A DNA stretch of 6,389 nucleotides from Pseudobdellovibrionaceae bacterium (GTDB lineage: Bacteria; Bdellovibrionota; Bdellovibrionia; Bdellovibrionales; JAMPXM01), in NCBI GenBank assembly GCA_913776405.1, contig CAJYOV010000265.1:1-6389 (forward strand), written 5' to 3'. Under the pieces are notes generated by a model. That model was not told where the DNA came from and did no database searches. It was given only the letters and a program-made list of their open reading frames with translations. The position numbers were made by a program, and so were the translations under genes. Below, one piece after another: positions 1-4,909 of the stretch (its first letter is position 1; each line of letters opens with the position of its first letter).

Positions 1-251
1 TAACGCTTCTACCGAAGCCGGAACCGACACCGGAGCCAAAGCCTGAGCCGGCGGTCACGCCGACAAGCGAACCGAAGGCGGCCGAAACGGCTCAAGCTCC
101 GACAGGAGCAACGGCTGAAAAGAAAGCCGAAACGCCGAAACCGACAGCGACACCGGTAAAGAAGAAGACAACGACACAAAAGAAACCAGCCGCTAAAAAA
201 ACAACGGCTAAAAAGAAAACGACAACGGCAAAGAAAAAGGAGACGAAATAA
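1..251 (+). CDS. 3' end of a gene with a Pro-rich then Lys/Thr-rich C-terminal tail (partial)
   Basis: An open frame enters from the left edge and ends at TAA 249-251, giving 82 readable codons. The first part is a Pro-Glu/Lys-Pro stretch (PKPEPTPEPKPEP). An Ala/Glu/Thr-rich linker follows. The last 30 codons (159-248) contain 14 lysines in KK-TT(T)-A type repeats. This is a disordered, strongly basic tail with no catalytic motif, so the function of the protein cannot be named. Proline-rich stretches of this kind occur in proteins that span the periplasm (TonB-like linkers), and Lys/Ala/Thr tails occur in H1-like nucleoid proteins. Either reading is inference. The stop codon shares its last A with the ATG of the next gene (TAATG), and the Shine-Dalgarno sequence of that gene lies inside this tail. 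It is therefore almost certainly the upstream member of the same operon. The missing N-terminal part would decide what it is. Confidence 0.7.
   Translation, partial: TLLPKPEPTPEPKPEPAVTPTSEPKAAETAQAPTGATAEKKAETPKPTATPVKKKTTTQKKPAAKKTTAKKKTTTAKKKETK
159..248 (+). repeat. Degenerate coding repeat for Lys-Lys-Thr-Thr-Ala tail
   Basis: The DNA is A-rich and almost free of T, and repeats an imperfect unit reading about AAAACNACGGCNAAA (for example around 195-209 and 213-233). It encodes successive KKTTAK / KKTTTAK blocks. It is low-complexity coding sequence and may vary in copy number between strains; that last point is inference. Confidence 0.5.
237..242 (+). promoter_or_regulatory. Ribosome binding site of the beta-barrel gene
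   Basis: AAGGAG sits 8 nt before the ATG at 251, inside the last codons of the upstream gene. It supports the ATG at 251 as the true start and coupled translation across the TAATG junction. Confidence 0.75.
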
Positions 252-988
252 TGAACTCTCTCAACTTACTGAAACAGTCTCTCAAACTTATGACGTTGAG
301 CCTCGTTACGATCGCAACGCTGGGATCTGCAGCACACGCCGCGGTTAGCGACGACATGAACTCGCTTGGTTCAAACGCGGATTCTAAAAAACGCGCAGCG
401 AAGCTTGAAAACCGTTCACGCGTGAGCCTCGTTCAAAACCGTTCCGTTAAGCGCGACTGGCGTCTTGAAGGCGGCGTGAGCTACGGCGGCGTCGCGATGG
501 GCGATTCTTACTTGATGACTCAAAACTTGGGTCTCAATGCGGATCTGCATATTTCGCCAAAATTCTCTTTGGGAATTCACTACGCGAAAGCGTTCAGCCA
601 ATTCACAAACGAAGGCGAAGCTCAGTACAAGAACGCACAGGCAATGAAGAACGCGGGCAACATGGGCTACAACGTTGCTGACATGGACACCCCAGAGTCA
701 TCGCTCATGGGCGTTGTGAACTGGTACATGACTTACGGCAAAATCAACCTCTTCGACGCGTCGATCATCCAATTCGATATCTACTCGCTCGCAGGTTACG
801 GCCAAATGAAGCTCACTTCAGGCACGACGGATACATGGACAGCGGGTCTCGGTATCGGTTTCTGGCTCTCGAACCACATCACGTCGCGTGTTGAGCTTCG
901 TTACCAGAACTACCAAGACCAGGTTTACACAGGTCCACGGAACTTGAATTTGATCGTAGGCACATTCGGCCTTGGAGTCTTGTTATGA
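251..988 (+). CDS. Outer-membrane beta-barrel domain protein
   Basis: A 245-residue secreted protein. Residues 1-30 are a classic Sec signal peptide with probable cleavage AHA|AV. A short polar, basic region (about 35-65) follows, then alternating polar/hydrophobic strands with many Gly and aromatic residues from about 70 to the end (for example RLEGGVSYGG, FSLGIHYAKAF, RVELRYQNY, GTFGLGVLL). The segment VQNR...RLEGGVSYGG followed by barrel strands resembles the small outer-membrane beta-barrel family common in Myxococcota and Bdellovibrionota; this is from memory of the family, not a search. Members often sit beside secreted TPR proteins, as here, and the gliding-machinery barrels GltA/GltB of Myxococcus have a similar setting. 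The protein ends in Leu rather than the usual Phe/Tyr/Trp. The start is supported by AAGGAG at 8 nt and by the signal peptide. It overlaps the next gene by ATGA. It is probably a structural or pore subunit in the outer membrane; its exact role is unknown. Confidence 0.8.
   Translation: MNSLNLLKQSLKLMTLSLVTIATLGSAAHAAVSDDMNSLGSNADSKKRAAKLENRSRVSLVQNRSVKRDWRLEGGVSYGGVAMGDSYLMTQNLGLNADLHISPKFSLGIHYAKAFSQFTNEGEAQYKNAQAMKNAGNMGYNVADMDTPESSLMGVVNWYMTYGKINLFDASIIQFDIYSLAGYGQMKLTSGTTDTWTAGLGIGFWLSNHITSRVELRYQNYQDQVYTGPRNLNLIVGTFGLGVLL
974..977 (+). promoter_or_regulatory. Ribosome binding site of the TPR gene
   Basis: GGAG lies 7 nt before the ATG at 985, within the last codons of the barrel gene. 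It fixes the start at 985 even though this overlaps the preceding stop codon. Confidence 0.65.
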
Positions 989-1869
989 GAAACGCTTTAA
1001 CCACTGCTCCAAAATTTGGAAAAGTCGCAGTGGCTTTGGCGTGCGCGGCACTCGTTTCTTCCACGACTGCAGCGTTCGCCGCGGCACCCTCTGCGAAGAA
1101 ACCAGTTGCAACGATGGAGGCCGGTGCGGTTCGCGCCGAGCACCGCCAAGCCCTCTCACAAGCTTTAAATGGCGACGTGAAGGGTGGCTTGCGTGCGCTG
1201 AAAGCTCTTTCAAAAAAATCCCTCCCGTCAGACGAGGCCGATCGAATTCAAATGTCGATCGGGCGCCTCTCTTATGAGACAGGCGATTACGCTGGCGCGG
1301 TTAGCGCCTACGGAAAAGTGAATAAAAACGGCCCTAGCTATCTCGAATCCCTCGAAGAAGCAGCCTGGGCGGATTTTCGTAATAACGAAACGACGAAGGC
1401 CCTTGCGAAACTGAAGACAGTCACGTCACCAGCTTTTAAAGGCCAGGTTCGTTCGGAGCCGTTCTTCCTTCAAGGTCTTGCGCAGCTTCGCGTGTGCGAT
1501 TTCAAGTCAGTCTTTAAAACGATCGAGACTTTCAAGTCGCGCTTTTCTGACGAAGTGAAAACTCTCGAAGCATCGCCTTCGTCTGCAGACAAAGCAAAGC
1601 TGAAAGAGATCGGCAACTCTGTTCAGAAGTTGAACCTCGTCGAGGCAGAAACGATCCAACGTCTCTATCTCGATGAAAACGGCAAGAAACGTTCGGGTTC
1701 ACCGGCGCGTATCTCTAAAGGTTCGGATCAACTCTCGTTCCCGACAACGGACGACGACGAACTTTGGATGGACGAACTTGAAGGCTTCCAGGTTACGACA
1801 AAAGGTTGCCTAGAAATTGATAACGACATGGGCGTTGCGAAATCGGTCGCTCAAGGAGTTGGCAAATGA
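985..1869 (+). CDS. Secreted TPR-like repeat protein, probably periplasmic
   Basis: 294 residues. Residues 1-32 form a Sec signal peptide (basic start, long Ala/Val/Leu core, cleavage about AFA|AAP). Residues about 50-180 are helical with TPR character: GRLSYETGDYAGAVSAYGKV (91-112 region), then EEAAWADFRNNETTKALAKLKTV and a third helix pair around FFLQGLAQLRVCDF. The TPR match is degenerate, with two to three units. Near the C-terminus, ELWMDELEGFQV (259-270) followed by Cys275 recalls the W-x-DEL-x-x-[FY] plus Cys ending I associate with TPR proteins of deltaproteobacterial envelope clusters. Cys171 and Cys275 could form a disulfide in the periplasm. TPR proteins scaffold complexes, so a bridging role between the barrel and the vWA lipoprotein is a reasonable inference. 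It is coupled by ATGA to both neighbours. A comparison with GltC-like gliding proteins is possible, but this protein is much shorter. Confidence 0.75.
   Translation: MRNALTTAPKFGKVAVALACAALVSSTTAAFAAAPSAKKPVATMEAGAVRAEHRQALSQALNGDVKGGLRALKALSKKSLPSDEADRIQMSIGRLSYETGDYAGAVSAYGKVNKNGPSYLESLEEAAWADFRNNETTKALAKLKTVTSPAFKGQVRSEPFFLQGLAQLRVCDFKSVFKTIETFKSRFSDEVKTLEASPSSADKAKLKEIGNSVQKLNLVEAETIQRLYLDENGKKRSGSPARISKGSDQLSFPTTDDDELWMDELEGFQVTTKGCLEIDNDMGVAKSVAQGVGK
1853..1858 (+). promoter_or_regulatory. Ribosome binding site of the vWA gene
   Basis: AAGGAG lies 7 nt before the first of three consecutive in-frame ATG codons (1866, 1869, 1872). The spacing favours 1866. The spacing to the others would be 10 and 13 nt. 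The choice changes only the first two residues of the signal peptide. Confidence 0.7.
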
Positions 1870-3092
1870 TGATGCGTAAATTCGATCTTCTTAAAGGTCA
1901 TAATCTCGGTCTCGCGGTGGTTGCTTCGGCTTCGATGCTTGGACTCCTCGGATGTGCTCAGCCGTCAAACCCTGAGCTCATGGCGCCTCCTGCGCGAATC
2001 GAGACAGCTTCGGAATCGAAACCGATCGAGACAACAGCGGTCTTTCAACCGAAAGTCGATATCTTGTTCGTTATCGACAACTCGGATTCGATGAAGGATC
2101 ACCAGGAGAAGTTGAAAGCGAACATCGATCGTTTCGTTGACGCTTTCAAAAAGAATCAGCGCGTGGATTTCCAGATCGGCGTAACTTCGATCTACGATTC
2201 GATCCGTTACGGCTCGGTCGTAAAGACGTTCCACCCACTCGGTCAGTTGTATGTTGTGAAGCATGTGAACGGCTCAACGTCGTCAAATGGCCTGAACTTC
2301 ATTACGCGTTCAGAACCTGAGTACTCGAAAGCTCTCGGCGAGACTTTGAAGATCGGTACGGTCCCTTTCAAAGACGCAAACGGCGTCGATCAGGGTCCAG
2401 AGAATGAAGAACTCTTCACTCCGGTTTTGGCAGCTCTCGACGGTCGTAACGTTGGTTTCTTGCGCGCAGACGCTCACCTCGCTGTGATCATGATCACAGA
2501 CGCAGACGACGTGAGCTCGGTTGAGCCAAAGACGCTCAAGTCTGAGTTGATTCGTTTGAAAGGCAACAACGCTTCGATGGTTTCGGCGTTCGCCGTACTC
2601 GCACGTACGTGCTCGAAAGTTGACCCAGGCATCAAAGGCACAGGCCCTGTGAAGACCCTTGAGTTCATCAAAGAGATGAAACAAGACAAGCGCACGAGCG
2701 GTATGGCGTTCGACCTTTGCGATAAGAACTACGGTGACCGCCTTGCCGAAGCCGGCAACTTGATCGCGAAGAAATCGACGAAGACACTTCGTATTCCGCT
2801 CGAAGCGCCTCCAGTGAACGACGCTAAAGGTGAGTCGACGTTGAAAGTCGTCTTCCACGAAGGTCAACCGATCGATTCTGCTGACCGCGCTCGTATCTGC
2901 AAAACAGAACAGAACCAATTGGGTCGTTCAGGCATCTGGCTCGATACACGCTCGAATCAAGTCGTTGTTCCAGGTTCGGTGATGGAAGGCATGTCGGCGA
3001 CGACGACCGTTCAGATCTGTTACGAGAAAGCGAATATGGCGAAAGCGGGTACGCCTTGGCTCACGCCTGAGAGTGCTCAGAAGGCGAAGTAA
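1866..3092 (+). CDS. von Willebrand factor A domain lipoprotein
   Basis: 408 residues. A lipoprotein signal peptide ends in the lipobox LLGC, with Cys30 as the lipidated residue. The following Ala-Gln does not contain the inner-membrane retention Asp at +2, so outer-membrane sorting is likely if the E. coli rule holds. The vWA domain spans about 63-305. Strand VDILFVIDNSDSM carries the MIDAS motif DxSxS (Asp71, Ser73, Ser75), and MITDADD (209-215) gives the second acidic loop. The region PENEELFTPVLAAL (178-191) lies where the MIDAS threonine is expected. The metal site therefore looks intact, suggesting Mg2+-dependent protein binding. A C-terminal beta-rich part (about 308-390) follows. Four mature cysteines (249, 285, 345, 385) could make two disulfides. 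It is the last gene of the operon, coupled by ATGA to the TPR gene. Its 3' end overlaps the opposing methyltransferase by 32 bp. The binding partner is unknown; the barrel or TPR protein is the obvious candidate. Confidence 0.85.
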   Translation: MMMRKFDLLKGHNLGLAVVASASMLGLLGCAQPSNPELMAPPARIETASESKPIETTAVFQPKVDILFVIDNSDSMKDHQEKLKANIDRFVDAFKKNQRVDFQIGVTSIYDSIRYGSVVKTFHPLGQLYVVKHVNGSTSSNGLNFITRSEPEYSKALGETLKIGTVPFKDANGVDQGPENEELFTPVLAALDGRNVGFLRADAHLAVIMITDADDVSSVEPKTLKSELIRLKGNNASMVSAFAVLARTCSKVDPGIKGTGPVKTLEFIKEMKQDKRTSGMAFDLCDKNYGDRLAEAGNLIAKKSTKTLRIPLEAPPVNDAKGESTLKVVFHEGQPIDSADRARICKTEQNQLGRSGIWLDTRSNQVVVPGSVMEGMSATTTVQICYEKANMAKAGTPWLTPESAQKAK

Positions 3093-3771
3093 GCGCTGGC
3101 GCAACAATGCGAACCAGACCCGTGCCACGAATATCGGCGACGATTTGAATTTCGCAATCTGAAAGAAGAGACCGGGCGAGCGTGAAAGCGTCTCGCCCGT
3201 GCTTTTTTCCGGACTTCATTAAAACGTACGCGCGGCCCTCAGGCTTCAGCGCTGCACGAAGGCTTTTTAAAAGCGACTCAAACGTGTCATCGACGAAAAA
3301 GCGCGCTCGTTGCTTGACCGGATTCGGTGGCAGGGTGCCTTCACCCAAATCAAAATACGGTGGGTTGCAAACGATGAGGTCGTAACGGTTGCGAAGTTCA
3401 CCGGATTGAAGACTCGCGTAAGACTGCTCAAGCCACCTGGAAACGAAAGCTGCTGATCGAGAGGCTTGCACCATTTGAGCGTTTGCAGCGAATGGTTCGC
3501 GAAATGCGGATTGAATTTCAAGAAAGTCGAACTGCTCAAGCTGCGGAAGCGCATGCGTGAGTTCGAGACCCATTACACCACAGCCGGCGCACACATCGAG
3601 CGCTCGATAGTTTGAGAAATCCGCCGCACCTGTCGCTTGCCAGTAAGCTTCGAGATCGTTTGCAATTGCGAGCGGCGCCAAGACGGAATCCTGGCAAAAC
3701 GCGTATTCAGCGGGCTGCTGATACTCGTAAGTATACTGCTTGTGGTGAACTCTCGGTTTAACGTCCGGCAC
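3061..3771 (-). CDS. TrmN6-like N6-adenine methyltransferase (class I, SAM-dependent)
   Basis: 236 residues. The order of motifs matches the tRNA1(Val) A37 N6-methyltransferase type (TrmN6/YfiC, COG4123). An N-terminal YQQPAEYAFCQDSVLAPLA (17-35) corresponds to the QP..GYRFS.DS segment. Motif I ALDVCAGCGVMGLEL (57-71) binds S-adenosylmethionine, with the acidic FLEI (83-86) after it. Motif IV DLIVCNPPY (131-139) is the catalytic motif of amino-group methylation. NPPYF..GEG..P...QRARF continues the family pattern. The likely target is an adenine in tRNA; a related RNA or protein-glutamine target cannot be ruled out. The start is GTG (3769-3771), 3 nt after the potD stop codon and with only a weak GAG before it, so translation is probably coupled to potD. 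The next Met (residue 67) lies inside motif I and is too late. The 3' end overlaps the vWA gene and carries the terminator hairpin of that operon. Confidence 0.75.
   Translation of the reverse strand: MPDVKPRVHHKQYTYEYQQPAEYAFCQDSVLAPLAIANDLEAYWQATGAADFSNYRALDVCAGCGVMGLELTHALPQLEQFDFLEIQSAFREPFAANAQMVQASRSAAFVSRWLEQSYASLQSGELRNRYDLIVCNPPYFDLGEGTLPPNPVKQRARFFVDDTFESLLKSLRAALKPEGRAYVLMKSGKKHGRDAFTLARSLLSDCEIQIVADIRGTGLVRIVAPALTSPSEHSQA
3173..3208 (+). terminator. Intrinsic terminator of the envelope operon, inside the opposing methyltransferase gene
   Basis: A perfect 8-bp GC-rich inverted repeat, CGGGCGAG (3173-3180) and CTCGCCCG (3192-3199), has an 11-nt loop that can add two more pairs beside a bulged T. 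Three bases later comes a run of six T (3203-3208). This fits Rho-independent termination on the plus strand about 80 nt past the vWA stop codon. On the minus strand the hairpin has no T-run after it, so it should act in one direction only. The same bases encode about residues 188-200 of the methyltransferase. Confidence 0.75.
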
Positions 3772-3774
3772 GAA

Positions 3775-4878
3775 TTACTCAGTTTTGAGTTCGGTCCAGA
3801 GGCGATCGTACTGCCGAGTAGCCTCACCAACATCATCGATCTGCTGAAGTTTTTTGAAAGCTTCAGGAGCCGGGTAGAGCGCTTTGCTGGCAGCGAGATC
3901 TTTCGGCAAAGCGGCCTTAGTCGCTAAGACAACGGGGCCGCCCAGATTTTTAGTGACGAATTCGAGATTGGTTTCAGGCGAGATGAGAAAATTGATGAGC
4001 TCTAGGGCTTCGGCTGGATTCTTCGAGGCTTTTAAGACGACGAGGCTATCGACAGCGCGCGTGCCACCCTCATCAGGAATGAAAAACTCGATCTTTGATT
4101 TCGATTTGCGAATCGCTTGAAGGCCATCCGAGCTGTAGGTCTGAGCCACCGCAATCTCTTTATTCACAAGCGGATCGATCGTGTCAGACGTGAACATCTT
4201 CATGTTCTTTCGCGCTTTTTTAAGAACCTCTTGGGCCTTTTTGAGCTGCTCAGTGTCCTTCGTGTTTACGGAGTAACCGAGGGTGAGTAAAGCGGCAGCG
4301 GTGACTTCCCGCACGTCGTCGAGCATCGAGAACTTGCCGGCGAGTTCGGGTTTCGTGAAGAGGTCCTGATAACTTTTGATTTCGCCCTTGAAGAGGTCGC
4401 GGTTAACGGCAAGACCCACCGATGTCCAGGAGTAAGGAAGCGAGTACTGATTTTCGGGGTCGCTCTCGTCTTTCATGAAAGCGGAGTCGAGGCCTGCTCG
4501 GTTTTCGACTTTCGAGCTGTCGATAGGCTGAAGGAGATCGAGTTTGCGTAGAACCGCAACCATGTAGCTGCTCGGCACAGCGACATCCATACCGGCAGCG
4601 CCGGCTTGGATCTTTGCCAAGAGCTCTTCGTTTGATGAGTAATTTGTGATGTTGAGTTTAATGCCCGTTTTTGCCGTGAATTTCGCTACGGTTTCGGGCG
4701 AAAGGTAGTTGGCCCAAATCGCTAAGTTCACTTCACGAGCGCCCGTTTTCAGAGCGGGTGCTGGTGTGACGCCTGCGCCGGGCAAGCCGGGAGTTGGATC
4801 CGGCTTCTTCGTACAGCCTGTCAGAGCTACAATCGAGGCAACCAAGAAATATACGGTAGCAAGTCCGACTCTCGACAT
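3775..4878 (-). CDS. potD: Spermidine/putrescine-type ABC transporter substrate-binding lipoprotein (PotD-like)
   Basis: 367 residues. The signal peptide ends in lipobox ALTGC (Cys22), then a Pro/Gly/Thr linker to about residue 46. The rest follows the PotD/PotF fold: VNLAIWANYLSPETVAKF (50-67), TGIKLNITNYSSNEELLAKI (71-90), VAVPSSYMV (99-107), LPYSWTSVGLAVN (147-159), LDDVREVTAAALLTLGYSVN (186-205), GGTRAVDSLVVL (271-282) and DDVGEATRQYDRLW near the end. Compared from memory with E. coli PotD, the pocket residues Trp34, Tyr37, Ser83, Tyr85, Asp168, Glu171 and Asp257 appear kept (Trp55, Tyr58, Ser103, Tyr105, Asp188, Glu191, Asp277). Glu36, Trp229, Trp255 and Tyr293 appear changed to Asn57, Tyr248, Ala275 and Gly. 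E. coli PotD is a free periplasmic protein; here it is probably membrane-anchored. Thr at +2 would not act as a retention signal. It is transcribed divergently from potA and followed by the methyltransferase. An amine ligand is likely; the exact one is uncertain. Confidence 0.87.
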   Translation of the reverse strand: MSRVGLATVYFLVASIVALTGCTKKPDPTPGLPGAGVTPAPALKTGAREVNLAIWANYLSPETVAKFTAKTGIKLNITNYSSNEELLAKIQAGAAGMDVAVPSSYMVAVLRKLDLLQPIDSSKVENRAGLDSAFMKDESDPENQYSLPYSWTSVGLAVNRDLFKGEIKSYQDLFTKPELAGKFSMLDDVREVTAAALLTLGYSVNTKDTEQLKKAQEVLKKARKNMKMFTSDTIDPLVNKEIAVAQTYSSDGLQAIRKSKSKIEFFIPDEGGTRAVDSLVVLKASKNPAEALELINFLISPETNLEFVTKNLGGPVVLATKAALPKDLAASKALYPAPEAFKKLQQIDDVGEATRQYDRLWTELKTE

Positions 4879-4900
4879 ATCGACTCCAAGGCCTTAAAAC
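4872..4900 (+). promoter_or_regulatory. Candidate promoter of potA, overlapping the potD start
   Basis: TCGACA (4872-4877; 5 of 6 to the -35 consensus) is followed after 17 nt by TAAAAC (4895-4900; 4 of 6 to the -10 consensus). Transcription would begin around 4907, only a few bases before the potA ATG at 4910, giving an almost leaderless mRNA. That fits the lack of a Shine-Dalgarno sequence before potA. The hexamers cover the potD start codon and its ribosome binding site. Short hexamers match often by chance, so confidence is low. Confidence 0.3.
4884..4887 (-). promoter_or_regulatory. Ribosome binding site of potD
   Basis: On the minus strand GGAG stands 5 nt before the ATG at 4878, which supports that start. 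It lies in the 31-bp gap shared with potA. Confidence 0.6.
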
Positions 4901-4909
4901 CTGTGAACA

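Noticed and set aside
195..202. A7 run that might be a frameshift site near the end of the first gene
   Set aside because: The heptamer is not in the phase needed for a -1 slip (zero-frame codons are AAA AAA ACA), no stimulatory structure is seen, and the zero frame ends in a well-placed TAATG junction.
1030..1050. Possible lipobox (ALAC, Cys20) in the TPR protein
   Set aside because: Position -3 is Ala and the hydrophobic core continues past the Cys to a good signal peptidase I site AFA|A, so a normal secreted protein is more likely.
972..1277. A plus-strand open frame of 101 codons in another frame of the TPR gene
   Set aside because: It overlaps the signal peptide and first repeats of a convincing secreted protein, and its product is a composition-biased Arg/Ser-rich sequence with no domain.
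2310..2918. A 202-codon open frame on the minus strand opposite the vWA gene
   Set aside because: It is antisense to a well-supported gene, gives an Arg/Val/Phe-rich protein without any known motif, and arises from the frequent TCG/GAC codons on the other strand.
3067..3080. Hairpin CTGAG-AGTG-CTCAG at the end of the vWA and methyltransferase genes
   Set aside because: The stem is only 5 bp and no T-run follows on either strand, so it does not qualify as an intrinsic terminator.
4828..4833. TACAAT as the -10 element of a potA promoter inside potD
   Set aside because: It is a good -10 hexamer, but the sequence 16-18 nt upstream (around TTCTTC) does not resemble a -35 element, so it was not listed as a feature.
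4888..4895. Palindrome AAGGCCTT in the potD-potA gap as an operator
   Set aside because: Eight bases of perfect symmetry do not extend further and no second copy was seen nearby. It is too short to claim a binding site.
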